Source: an uncultured Collinsella sp. (lineage in GTDB: Bacteria; Actinomycetota; Coriobacteriia; Coriobacteriales; Coriobacteriaceae). Taken from it: a DNA stretch of 64,000 nucleotides. Position 1 is the stretch's first letter. Each line of letters opens with the position of its first letter. The position numbers and the translations under genes are program-made. The stretch lies in assembly GCA_934668875.1 (NCBI GenBank), contig CAKUON010000011.1, forward strand, positions 1 to 64,000, written 5' to 3'. Below are positions 25,404 to 33,757 of this stretch, in pieces. Under the pieces are notes generated by a model. The model did no database searches, was not told the origin of the DNA, and was given only the letters and a program-made list of their open reading frames with translations.

Positions 25404-25417
25404 CGAACAGCTGTTCG
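25404..25417 (-). promoter_or_regulatory. LexA (SOS) box upstream of the GyrI-like gene
   Basis: CGAACAGCTGTTCG is a perfect palindrome and fits the Gram-positive LexA consensus GAAC-N4-GTTC. On the minus strand it is followed within four bases by TATGATATGAT, a likely -10, so bound LexA would block the promoter. Confidence 0.75.
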
Positions 25418-25530
25418 AAGAACTTGGCTGACAGATTGAGGTGCGTATTATGCGTTTGGCAGGCGGCCTGACTCCGTGGATGGCCCCTCTGTCGCCTCGT
25501 CGCTCTACCAACACCCGCCATTTCCCCATA

Positions 25531-25569
25531 TAAAACCTGCCAAAATGAACCTGTCCCTTTTTGGTAGGT
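25531..25569 (-). repeat. Variable-stem hairpin with GGGACAG loop, reversed copy
   Basis: The minus strand reads ACCTACCAAAAAGGGACAGG and then TTCATTTTGGCAGGTTTTA, the same element as at 29091. It lies 50 bases before the ABC ATPase gene. The rest of 25418-25618 shows no gene. Confidence 0.75.
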
Positions 25570-25618
25570 GCGAAATGGGTAATACTTAAGAGTTATCCGA
25601 CCAGATGGGAACCGATCG

Positions 25619-26320
25619 ATGGCCTATATCGAATTTAAAGACGTCATCAAAGCATACGGTGAGGGCGATGCCCGTATTCACGCCCTCGATGGCGCGAGCT
25701 TTACCGTTGAACGTGGCGAGCTTGCCATTATCCTGGGCGCTTCGGGTGCCGGTAAAACCACGGCGCTCAACATCTTGGGCGGCATGGACACGGCGACCTC
25801 CGGCACCGTGACGGTGGACGGGCGCGACGTGAGCGCCGCCAACGAGGCACAGCTTGTGGAATACCGCCGCGCCGACGTGGGCTTTGTCTTTCAGTTCTAC
25901 AATCTGGTTCCCAACCTGACAGCACTCGAAAACGTCGAGCTCGCGGCGCAGATTTGCCCAGATTCGCTCGATGCCGAGCAAACGCTTCGCCAGGTTGGCC
26001 TGGGTGAGCGCCTCGCCAACTTTCCCGCGCAGCTTTCGGGCGGCGAGCAGCAGCGCGTGTCCATCGCCCGCGCGCTGGCCAAGAACCCCAAGCTGCTCCT
26101 GTGTGACGAGCCCACGGGCGCGCTCGACTACAAAACCGGCAAGCAGATCTTGCAGCTGCTGCAGGATACTTGCCGCAAGCAGGGCATTACGGTCATTATC
26201 ATCACGCATAACTCTGCACTTGCGCCCATGGCCGATCGACTGATCCGCTTTAAGAGTGGCCGCGTGGAAAGCGAGACGGTCCAGCAAAATCCCGTGCCTA
26301 TCGAGACAATCGAGTGGTAG
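25619..26320 (+). CDS. ABC transporter ATP-binding protein (MacB/LolD class)
   Basis: 233 residues. Walker [11 protein letters not shown]-loop in [14 protein letters not shown], signature LSGGEQQR, Walker [13 protein letters not shown] and H-loop ITHN are all canonical. This class pairs with FtsX-type permeases; the permease gene starts five bases after the stop. The pair probably forms a mechanotransmission-type exporter or lipoprotein/peptide-handling machine. The ribosome site is weak. Confidence 0.93.
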   Translation: MAYIEFKDVIKAYGEGDARIHALDGASFTVERGELAIILGASGAGKTTALNILGGMDTATSGTVTVDGRDVSAANEAQLVEYRRADVGFVFQFYNLVPNLTALENVELAAQICPDSLDAEQTLRQVGLGERLANFPAQLSGGEQQRVSIARALAKNPKLLLCDEPTGALDYKTGKQILQLLQDTCRKQGITVIIITHNSALAPMADRLIRFKSGRVESETVQQNPVPIETIEW

Positions 26321-26325
26321 CGCCC

Positions 26326-29091
26326 ATGGATCAGAATCGCCAGAACAGCCAACGCCGCGATGCGCAGAGCACGGAGCGCGAGCAGGATTTTACGACCTAC
26401 CGCACTGCCCAAAGCTCAAACGACATGGTGCCGACGGTGTTTCGCCGTGGCATCTACCGCACGATTCGCGGCAGCCTTAAACGCTTCTTGTCCATCGTGG
26501 TCATCACGGCGCTCGGCGTGAGCGTGATGTGCGGCCTCAAGGCGGGTTGCGAGGACCTGTGCGATTCGGTCGACGCTTACTTTGACCAGCAGAATATCTA
26601 CGACATCAACGTGCAGTCGACCTATGGCCTGACCGATGATGACCTTGCTGCGATCCAAGAGGTCGATGGCGTCGAGACGGCCGAGGGCATCTATACCGAG
26701 ACCGCCTACACCGCCGTGGGCACGGCGCGCGAGCGCGTGGTCGTGCAGAGCCTCTCGAAAGAGAATATTGACCAGCCGGTGTTGGTGCGCGGCGACTTGC
26801 CCGAGACTTCGGGCGAAGTTGCAGTGACCTCGCGTTTTTTGAAGGCATCGGGCAAGAAAATCGGCGATACGGTGAGCTTTGCCGCCAACGATGCGAGCTC
26901 GTCGAACCAAAGTGCCAAGGATCAATTTGCCGCGGGCGACTACACCATTACGGCTGAGGTCCTCGATCCCACTGATGTGAGCTCCGACTCGACAGTCAAC
27001 GCCTTTCGCGCTGCTTCGACTGCGGACTACAAGTTCTACGTGAGCGAGGATGCCGCGACATCTTCTTCCTACTCCGCTGTCCACGTGGTCGTCGAGGGAG
27101 CCAAGAGCCTCAACTCCTATTCGGATGCCTACTCGGCAAAGATCAATGAGGTCAAAGGCAATATCGAGAAGATTCGCGACGAGCGCGAGAAGGTGCGTGC
27201 CAAGGAGCTGACGGTCGACACGCCAGCGAACTTGGATGCAGCTGAGCGCCAGGCGAATATGGTCTTTGGGATCGAACAGGACAACATCAACCGCATGGCC
27301 GAGGGCAGCGAGGAGCGTGCGCAGGCGCAGGCCGACCTGGACCAGCGTCGCGCCGCCGCCGACCAACAGTTCGCCGATGCCCGCGCCAAGCTTACTGACC
27401 TGGGCGAATGCACCTGGTACATCCAAGACCGCGGCAATATCGCGAGCTACTCGAGCGTCGAGAGCGATAGCTCCTCAATCGAGGCCATCGCCACGGTGTT
27501 CCCGTTCATCTTCTTTATCGTCGCCGTGCTCATCAGCCTTACCACCGCCACGCGCATGGTCGAGGAGGAGCGCACGCTCATCGGCCTGTACAAGGCGCTT
27601 GGCTATTCGCGCGGGCGCATTCTGTCCAAATACGTGGACTACTCGCTGTGGGCCTGTCTGATCGGTGGCGTGCTTGGCAATATCATTGGTTTTGTCGGCC
27701 TGCCGTTGTTCCTGTTTACGGTGTTCGACGACATGTACTCGCTGCCCCAGATGCTGCTTTCATACGACATCGTGTCCTCGATCGTCTCGGTGGCGCTGTT
27801 TGCCGTGGGCGTGGTGGGCGCCACGATTATCGCTTGTCGCCACGAGATGGCCGAGACTCCGGCCTCACTCATGCGTCCCAAGGCCCCGCGCGCCGGCTCG
27901 CGCATTTTCCTCGAGCGCATTGGCTTTATTTGGCGCCGCATGGGCTTTTTGAACAAGGTGGCCGCGCGCAATTTGTTCCGGTACAAAAAACGTGCCTTTA
28001 TGACTATCTTCGGTATTGCGGGCTGCACGGCGCTCGTAATCTGCGGTATGGGTATTCGCGACACGTCGGTGGCGCTTTCGCCCAAGCAGTACGGGCACAT
28101 TACGCGCTATGACCTGCTGGCGGTCGCCAACCCCGATGACTTTACGCAGACGTGCGCGGCGCTGGACGAGCGCAGCGCGGCCAAGGACTCCAACGTGACC
28201 GTGACCTCGACGCTGCCGATTATGACTGACAACGTCACCTTTACGTATGGTGGCAAGAGCGAGACCGTGCAGCTGGTCGTGGTGCCCGATGACCGTACGA
28301 GCGACTTGGGCGACTACGTGTGCCTGGAGGACGAGTCCAAAGAGCCGCTCGCTTTGCGCGACGGAGACGTGTATCTGAGCAAGAGCTCGCAGCTGGTGTT
28401 GGGGATTCATCCAGGCGACACGGCGCAGGTTCAGGATTCGTCGCTTAATGTCGCAAAGGTCAAAGTCAGCGATATCTCACTCAACTACCTGGGCAACACG
28501 CTCTATATGACGCAGAGCACCTATGAGCGTGCGTTTGGCCGAAGCATCCGTCTCAACGGCATCTTTGCGCTGCTCAAGGGCTCATCTGCCGATAAGATTG
28601 CGTTTAGCAAGCAACTCAAAAACGACGGCTGGCTGACGCTTTCGAGTACGGCCGAACATTGGGAGAACTATGAGGCCAACTTCACCATCATCAACTCGGT
28701 TGTGGTGCTCGTGACATTTATGGCGGCGTGCCTGTCGTTTGTGGTGGTGTTTACGCTGTCCAATACGAATATCTCGGAGCGTGAGCGCGAGCTGGCAACC
28801 ATCAAGGTGCTGGGTTTCCGCCGCGGCGAGGTGCACCACTACGTCAACAAGGAGACGTTGATTTTGACGGCGATTGGTGCCGCGCTGGGCGTGCCGCTGG
28901 GCGGCTTGCTAGCCGAGAGCTTTACGTACATCCTGCAGATGCCGTCGCTGTACTTTGACGTTGAGGTCGAACCGTTGAGCTACGTGCTTGCCGTGGTGCT
29001 GGCTTTTGCGTTTACGATCATCGTCAACCTCGCCACCAACCGAACACTCAACAAGATCGACATGGTCGGCGCCCTCAAGAGCGCCGAGTAA
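26326..29091 (+). CDS. FtsX-like ABC transporter permease
   Basis: 921 residues with two FtsX units. A first helix near 50-70 is followed by a large extracellular domain (about 75-385) whose end is a charged coiled coil (KINEVKGNIEKIRDEREKVR onward, about 265-360). Three helices follow (about 388-510, with ATRMVEEERTLIGLYKALGY), then a second helix near 560, a second outer domain, and three C-terminal helices (about 790-915, with SERERELATIKVLGFRRGEV). The coiled coil between membrane and outer domain is typical of the long Gram-positive type. The start ATG at 26326 avoids overlap with the ATPase stop. Confidence 0.9.
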   Translation: MDQNRQNSQRRDAQSTEREQDFTTYRTAQSSNDMVPTVFRRGIYRTIRGSLKRFLSIVVITALGVSVMCGLKAGCEDLCDSVDAYFDQQNIYDINVQSTYGLTDDDLAAIQEVDGVETAEGIYTETAYTAVGTARERVVVQSLSKENIDQPVLVRGDLPETSGEVAVTSRFLKASGKKIGDTVSFAANDASSSNQSAKDQFAAGDYTITAEVLDPTDVSSDSTVNAFRAASTADYKFYVSEDAATSSSYSAVHVVVEGAKSLNSYSDAYSAKINEVKGNIEKIRDEREKVRAKELTVDTPANLDAAERQANMVFGIEQDNINRMAEGSEERAQAQADLDQRRAAADQQFADARAKLTDLGECTWYIQDRGNIASYSSVESDSSSIEAIATVFPFIFFIVAVLISLTTATRMVEEERTLIGLYKALGYSRGRILSKYVDYSLWACLIGGVLGNIIGFVGLPLFLFTVFDDMYSLPQMLLSYDIVSSIVSVALFAVGVVGATIIACRHEMAETPASLMRPKAPRAGSRIFLERIGFIWRRMGFLNKVAARNLFRYKKRAFMTIFGIAGCTALVICGMGIRDTSVALSPKQYGHITRYDLLAVANPDDFTQTCAALDERSAAKDSNVTVTSTLPIMTDNVTFTYGGKSETVQLVVVPDDRTSDLGDYVCLEDESKEPLALRDGDVYLSKSSQLVLGIHPGDTAQVQDSSLNVAKVKVSDISLNYLGNTLYMTQSTYERAFGRSIRLNGIFALLKGSSADKIAFSKQLKNDGWLTLSSTAEHWENYEANFTIINSVVVLVTFMAACLSFVVVFTLSNTNISERERELATIKVLGFRRGEVHHYVNKETLILTAIGAALGVPLGGLLAESFTYILQMPSLYFDVEVEPLSYVLAVVLAFAFTIIVNLATNRTLNKIDMVGALKSAE

Positions 29092-29140
29092 CCTGCCAAA
29101 AAGGGACAGGTTCATTTTGGCAGGTTTTATCTGGGCAAAC
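29091..29140 (+). repeat. Variable-stem hairpin with GGGACAG loop
   Basis: ACCTGCCAAAA and TTTTGGCAGGT pair around AGGGACAGGTTCA, followed by TTTATCTGGGCAAACG. It starts inside the last codons of the FtsX permease gene, replacing the usual intergenic space. Confidence 0.8.
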
Positions 29141-29208
29141 GCCGGAAAACCATTAGGTGGCCCGGCGTTTGCCCCGTTTTGCTGGGGGATGTCTGTCGTT
29201 CAGTGCTC

Positions 29209-29529
29209 TTACTGGCCAATCCAGTGTTGCGCATAGCTCTTAATGTCCTCGGTAAAACCGTCAAGGTCGGCAAGGGTGATCACGCTGTCGATAAGCAAAT
29301 TGGCTATCTCGCGGTGCATTGTGCTGCGGCGAATGTCGTTTGCAATTACGCCTGAGGACAGCTTGTCTCTATTGAGGCGCTCTTCTAGTGCCCAAAATCT
29401 ACTGGACGCTTCGCTGTCATCGTTCAGCATCTCAACGTACTGGCCGATGAGCTTTTCCATATAACGTTCTTGCCATTGAGGAAGCATTTTCTTAAACAGC
29501 TTCCAGTCGCTTTCGGCTACGTCGCGCAT
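29209..29529 (-). CDS. Conserved small protein of unknown function
   Basis: 106 residues from MRDVAESDWKLFKKMLPQWQ, a start I recall from a small family of uncharacterised Firmicutes and Actinobacteria proteins (sometimes mislabelled as multidrug transporters). It is soluble, acidic and helical, with no membrane segment, cysteines or known motif. GGAGG lies four bases before the ATG. It stands alone between repeat elements. Confidence 0.75.
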   Translation of the reverse strand: MRDVAESDWKLFKKMLPQWQERYMEKLIGQYVEMLNDDSEASSRFWALEERLNRDKLSSGVIANDIRRSTMHREIANLLIDSVITLADLDGFTEDIKSYAQHWIGQ

Positions 29530-29859
29530 ATGTCCTCCGCTCGTCAAACGGGCTTTCCATTTGCCTTTCATTCTATTTGGTTTTCGTTTGCAGGCGTGGA
29601 TGAGAGGCTCTCTTTAGTCTTCGAGATTGGGCTTGAATGGGTCGTATGCCACAAAATGGGCCTATCTACTACGTTTGCTACCACACCCTCGACCATGACA
29701 AAGATTATGAAATTAAAACCGCAGGTGGAGGGCTTGTCAATTTTCGGAAAAGGCGGGTATGGTCGGCCCTCTCGAGTTAAACGTAGTAAATAGGCCCTTT
29801 TCTTGGCGCGCGGTCAGCTCAATGCTAATCTCCGTGCCGGAACTGACCCAGTTGTTTGT
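29530..29859. other. Non-coding region with a decayed inverted repeat
   Basis: No gene is supported. GGGCCTATCTACTACGTTT (29660-29678) pairs with AAACGTAGTAAATAGGCCC (about 29779-29797) with one mismatch. Just inside the left arm is CCCTCGACCATG, which matches an internal segment of composite repeat copy D, so this may be a damaged member of that family with an AT-rich insert. Confidence 0.45.
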
Positions 29860-29928
29860 AAGTTGCGGTGATATACGGACTGTTTGGCGCTTTGGAGCCT
29901 CAAAACCGTCCCTATATCACCGCAACTT
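29860..29928. repeat. Inverted repeat, AAGTTGCGGTG type
   Basis: 26-base arms starting AAGTTGCGGTGATATACGGA pair with two mismatches; the centre is GTTTGGCGC...GGAGCCTCAAAA. The arm ends match the element at 12332 and the centre matches that at 41969. Confidence 0.75.
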
Positions 29929-29977
29929 GGAAGGGGCGGGCGGTGTCGGATGAGTGGCGCTGGCTGGTTGGGGTGGT

Positions 29978-30898
29978 TTAGGCCTGTTTGCGGCACTTCC
30001 ATTGTTTGCGGCACCAGTGCATGAGTGCTCCTACGACGGGGATGGTGACGAGGATTACCCATGCGGGATGGGGCTGTCCCAGGCAGAGCCACATGTAGAG
30101 GAACCAGGCAATAGCAGCCGCCGGGTAGACACTGCCGATGAGCTTAGACAGGCGGCGTCGGTCGATAAAGTCGCCAATTGCGTAGTAGACGGGAATCAAA
30201 AAGACGAGAAAGAGTCCCATACCCCACGTGCCGTAAGCAATGCCAAGCGCCAGATAGGCGAGGGCGACAAGCGCGGGGAAGGGAAACTTGTTCCACGCAC
30301 GTCCGAGCTTGGTGTGGAAGTGCTTGCCATGATGGTCGAGCTTGTCGTGCGCCTCTTTCCAGCTGGAAAACGTCTCGCCGTCGATAGTAACGGTGCCGTC
30401 GGCATTGGTGTGCACGCTATGCCCGTCGTCCTCAAGCGTATCAACGTGTACGCCGCCCGGCCCCACATGGACTTCTTCGCCCTTGCGGTCGTTGGTTACG
30501 TGGATTCCATTCCAGCCCACGTGAACCTCTTCGCCTTTATCGGGATCAATAACGTGGATACCGCGCGCGAGGGAAATGTCGACGAGTGGCTTGTCGCTGC
30601 GACTGGTGTTGTCGGCAGAATCCTCATCCTCTTCGGCCTCATCCGACGCCTCGGCTCCAGCATCGCTGTCCTCAGAGCAGTCAGCGTCATCTGCCGCCTC
30701 CCCATACAACAGCTCATCCAGCGACACGCCATACAGCGCGGCAAGCGCAATAAGGTTATCGGTATCGGGCGAGGATTCGCTGCGCTCCCATTTGCTGACA
30801 GCCTGGCGGCTCACGCCCAGCTGGGCAGCAAGCGCCTCCTGAGAAAGCCCGGCAGCCTTGCGGCGATTGACGAGCCGCTGCGCCATTGCAAGATCCAT
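29978..30898 (-). CDS. XRE-type HTH protein with C-terminal membrane helices
   Basis: 306 residues. An N-terminal HTH (LSQEALAAQLGVSRQAVSKW, about 17-36) is followed by an acidic low-complexity linker (about 65-100), then a series of short beta-like repeats built on G(I/V)HV and EEVHVG (about 108-165), a histidine-rich stretch (KLDHHGKHFHTKLG), and three or four membrane helices (about 205-300). The design suggests a membrane-bound regulator or sensor, perhaps metal- or ligand-responsive. AAGGA precedes the ATG at 30898; the longer frame upstream lacks a ribosome site. The target is unknown. Confidence 0.8.
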   Translation of the reverse strand: MDLAMAQRLVNRRKAAGLSQEALAAQLGVSRQAVSKWERSESSPDTDNLIALAALYGVSLDELLYGEAADDADCSEDSDAGAEASDEAEEDEDSADNTSRSDKPLVDISLARGIHVIDPDKGEEVHVGWNGIHVTNDRKGEEVHVGPGGVHVDTLEDDGHSVHTNADGTVTIDGETFSSWKEAHDKLDHHGKHFHTKLGRAWNKFPFPALVALAYLALGIAYGTWGMGLFLVFLIPVYYAIGDFIDRRRLSKLIGSVYPAAAIAWFLYMWLCLGQPHPAWVILVTIPVVGALMHWCRKQWKCRKQA

Positions 30899-31146
30899 GG
30901 TAGTTCCTTTCGCATGGTGATCGAATCGAATGGCTCGAGTATGTCGAGAACAACCGGTAGCGACCACCATTTCTAGTTAGAATCTGCCCCAAACCTACCG
31001 CAACTACCAGTAGCAACCCCCTACGACCAGCCATTTCATGACAAATGTCAGTGCATATAACAGCCAAGAGCCCCCATCATTCCAAATTTTCAGACCAGGC
31101 ACCCGCAGCAAGAAGACGACTAGCCTCGGCCTCCCCAGTTACCGCA
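30899..31146. other. Non-coding upstream region
   Basis: It holds the promoter of the HTH membrane-protein gene and the half-element CCTACCGCAACTACC at about 30985. No gene is seen. ATGACAAATGTCA at 31038-31050 is a weak palindrome. Confidence 0.3.
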
Positions 31147-31267
31147 GGAGGCCCCAGGGCTTACCTCCCAAATCTTTCCGCAGGACGGAAGGACCCCGCC
31201 GCGCGAAGCGCGCAGCGGGGTCCTGACATGTCCGAGGACGATTTGGGAGGTAAGCCCTGGGGCCTCC
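31147..31267. repeat. Composite inverted repeat, copy E (reverse orientation)
   Basis: Perfect 28-bp arms (31147-31174 and 31240-31267), starting GGAGGCCCCAGGGCTTACCT, enclose TTTCCGCAGGACGGA and GACATGTCCGAGGAC, the reverse complements of the copy A internal segments. The inner stem is AGGACCCCGC/GCGGGGTCCT with a GCGCG-AAG-CGCGC-like tip. It lies 24 bases after the pfk stop (minus strand). Confidence 0.9.
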
Positions 31268-31290
31268 GATGGGAGCAGTTCCAGCCGAGG

Positions 31291-32370
31291 CTATTCGTCG
31301 CCGAAGCTGATGCCCAACGATTTGGCCTCGCGCACCAGGTCGCTCTGGGGGTCGACATACTTGAGCTTGCCGGCGACCTCCTCGAGCGGCATGTGGCACA
31401 TCTTACCGTCACGCAGGGCGATCATGTAGCCAAACTCGCCACGCAGGCAGCCGAGTGCCGCCTCGACGCCGCACTGGGTCGCAAAGATGCGGTCCTGGGC
31501 ATCGGGCTGGCCGCCGCGCTGCGTGTGACCGGGGATGGCGACGCGGGTCTCGCGACCGGTCTTGGCCTCGATCTCCTTGGCGATGTCGTAGACGATCGAT
31601 GGGCTCGTGCGCTCGGCGAGCTTTTTCTTGTACTCCTTCTTGGGCAGCGCCGCGTCCTCCTTGGAGATGGCGCCCTCGGCGACGGCCACGATGGTAAAGC
31701 GGCTGCCGGTCTCCATGCGATGCTCGATGGTCTTGATGACGTTGTCCATGTCGTAGGGGATCTCGGGAATCAGGATGACGTCCGCACCGCCCGCAACGCC
31801 AGCGTACAGCGGAATCCAGCCAACCTTGTGACCCATGATCTCGATGACGAACACGCGGCCATGGCTCGAGGCGGTGGTGTGAATGTCGTCGATGCACTTG
31901 GTGGCGACGTCGATGGCACTCGTAAAGCCAAAGGTCATCTCGGTGCCCCAGGTGTCGTTATCGATGGTCTTGGGCAGGGCGATAACGTTGAGGCCCTCCT
32001 GGCGCAGGCGGTTGGCGGTCTTGGTGGAGCCGTTACCGCCCAGCATAAACAGGCAGTCGAGCTGCAGCTTGTGATAGGTGTGGACCATCGCAGGCACCTT
32101 CTCGACGCCATCGGCCTCGGGAATGTCCAGACGCTTGAAGGGCGTGCGGCTCGTGCCCAGAATGGTGCCACCGCGGGTGAGGATACCGCTAAAATCGGCT
32201 GGCGTCATGACGCGGAACCTGCTGTAGATAAGGCCCTGGTAGCCGTCCTCGAAACCGTAGATCTCAATGGGCTCTGCACTATTGGTCATGAGCGTTTTGA
32301 CAATGCCGCGCATGGTGGCGTTGAGCGCTTGGCAGTCGCCGCCACTGGTAAGAAGACCGATCCTAAGCAT
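31291..32370 (-). CDS. pfkA: 6-phosphofructokinase
   Basis: 359 residues. TSGGDCQALNA (8-18) binds nucleotide, LGGNGS (110-115) is at the Mg/phosphoryl-donor loop, and PKTIDND (133-139) carries the catalytic Asp. EVMGHKVGW-like EIMGHKVGWIP and PGHTQRGG follow. In E. coli PfkA the donor loop reads GGDGS and the later motif PGTIDND; the Lys at the latter Gly is typical of the group III / PPi-related lineage, while the Gly in GGNGS favours ATP. The donor is therefore likely ATP but not certain. GGAAGGA precedes the ATG. Confidence 0.9.
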   Translation of the reverse strand: MLRIGLLTSGGDCQALNATMRGIVKTLMTNSAEPIEIYGFEDGYQGLIYSRFRVMTPADFSGILTRGGTILGTSRTPFKRLDIPEADGVEKVPAMVHTYHKLQLDCLFMLGGNGSTKTANRLRQEGLNVIALPKTIDNDTWGTEMTFGFTSAIDVATKCIDDIHTTASSHGRVFVIEIMGHKVGWIPLYAGVAGGADVILIPEIPYDMDNVIKTIEHRMETGSRFTIVAVAEGAISKEDAALPKKEYKKKLAERTSPSIVYDIAKEIEAKTGRETRVAIPGHTQRGGQPDAQDRIFATQCGVEAALGCLRGEFGYMIALRDGKMCHMPLEEVAGKLKYVDPQSDLVREAKSLGISFGDE

Positions 32371-32408
32371 GATGAATCCTTCCGGGCAAGTTATAACATG
32401 CGCATAAG

Positions 32409-32441
32409 TTTACCCCCGCACACTACTGATACGGGGGTAAA
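32409..32441 (-). terminator. Terminator-like hairpin
   Basis: TTTACCCCCG and CGGGGGTAAA pair around 13 bases, with flanking A/T runs on both sides. It lies 70 bases after the amide-hydrolase stop and before pfkA on the minus strand. Confidence 0.75.
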
Positions 32442-32510
32442 ACGTGTTAGCTCAGATGTATAGAAATGTAAGCAACGTCAGGCGAGCGTAAGGCGGGCGG
32501 GCGTCTGTCC

Positions 32511-33596
32511 TTACAGGGCGAAGGCATCGACATCGCCCCAATGTCGGCGCAGCGTAATGGCGGCGGCGGGCTCGGTGTTATCAAAGACGACCGACCACTG
32601 CGTGTTGCTGGTGATGTCGTCCGGATTGGGCTCTTGAGCCGCAGCGCGCAGTGCTTTCCAGGCGACCGCATCGTCTTGCGCACCCACATGGGTGTCGAGC
32701 ACGTCGGCGATGGCGATCGCGCGCTCCTTACCGTGCCCGAGCTCGCCATTCTTTTGGTTGGGCAGCACGTCGTCCTCGTAGCAGGCGTAGAAGTTCGTGA
32801 CCTGGCGCACGGGTGTTGCTGTAAAGGCGCGGTCGGGGTCGCGCGGGTCCCATTCCACCACGCGTGCGTCACCGGCGGCATCGTTGATAAAGAAGTGGTA
32901 ATCGCGCCCGGCCATGGCGTGCATGTCGTAGGCAGAAAGCAGGTCGACGGCCTCCTGCGTGGTGGCTGCGCGGTCGAGTACCAGGCGGATAGCAAGCGAA
33001 GTATTGATAACAGGGCGCTGCGTGTCCTGGTCGCAGGGTTTGGAATCCAAGGTGAGCACGGCGATGGACACACCGCATTCGTTGACGCCGTCGAGCTGGG
33101 CGAAGGGGCCCATGAGTGCGGCGGCGCGTCCGGCAATGGAGTCAAGCGGGGCGTTGTTGCCAAGGTTATTGAGGGCGGCAAAGCCGATGGAGGCGTAGCC
33201 GTCGTGCGGGTGGTTGCGAACGAGCAGCGCCGAGGTATCGTCCTTAAAGTCGTAATTGCGACCGGTACGCACGCGGCCTTCGGCATCCACGGCGGCAAAG
33301 GCACTGCAGGCAAACTGCGGCGCCTGAACATGTGCCGGCACGCCGGGCAATACCTGAGCCACCACGGCATCGATATAGGCCTGATCGTCGCGCACATCGG
33401 CGGCGATGATGCGATCGAGATCATAGTCGTAGGCGATGTCGATCGCGTACAGGTCGAATCCATCCGCATAATCGGTCAAGCGTTTGAGCGACGCGGCGGA
33501 CTTGATTTGCTTGTGGTAAACGATACCGGCGGCAGCGGCAAGGCCGACGGCGACGCCTGCGACACCGCAGGCGATGGCAACATTGCGTGGCTTCAT
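32511..33596 (-). CDS. Membrane-anchored linear-amide C-N hydrolase (Ntn-hydrolase fold)
   Basis: 361 residues. A single N-terminal helix (about 6-27) anchors or exports the protein. The presumed nucleophile is Cys97 in QFACSAFAAVDAEG, followed by GRNYDF (Asn114, Asp116), the pattern of choloylglycine hydrolase, acid-ceramidase-like and C45 acyltransferase relatives; NECGVSIAVLTLD and a C-terminal Asn/Thr segment (DDITSNTQWSVVFDN) complete it. In this fold the Cys becomes N-terminal after self-cleavage. The substrate is unknown: a bile-salt hydrolase is unlikely, since those have Cys2 and no anchor. Confidence 0.78.
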   Translation of the reverse strand: MKPRNVAIACGVAGVAVGLAAAAGIVYHKQIKSAASLKRLTDYADGFDLYAIDIAYDYDLDRIIAADVRDDQAYIDAVVAQVLPGVPAHVQAPQFACSAFAAVDAEGRVRTGRNYDFKDDTSALLVRNHPHDGYASIGFAALNNLGNNAPLDSIAGRAAALMGPFAQLDGVNECGVSIAVLTLDSKPCDQDTQRPVINTSLAIRLVLDRAATTQEAVDLLSAYDMHAMAGRDYHFFINDAAGDARVVEWDPRDPDRAFTATPVRQVTNFYACYEDDVLPNQKNGELGHGKERAIAIADVLDTHVGAQDDAVAWKALRAAAQEPNPDDITSNTQWSVVFDNTEPAAAITLRRHWGDVDAFAL

Positions 33597-33757
33597 GACG
33601 GCTCCTCTCGTCCTGTTACTGCAATTGTCGCAAAAGGTGTGCGGGTTCAGCGGTTCAACTTGGTGAGCGGCACGGGATTAACCATGGAATGAAAGGCATG
33701 GCACCGGCGCGGCGGGGTATGCTGGAGGGGGCCATCAACCCAGCGAAAGGGGAGAGC

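Noticed and set aside
30899..30970. Upstream extension of the HTH membrane protein
   Set aside because: AAGGA precedes the ATG at 30898, and the extension has no ribosome site.
32511..33596. Bile-salt hydrolase
   Set aside because: True bile-salt hydrolases have the nucleophile at Cys2 and no membrane helix; this protein has Cys97 and an anchor.
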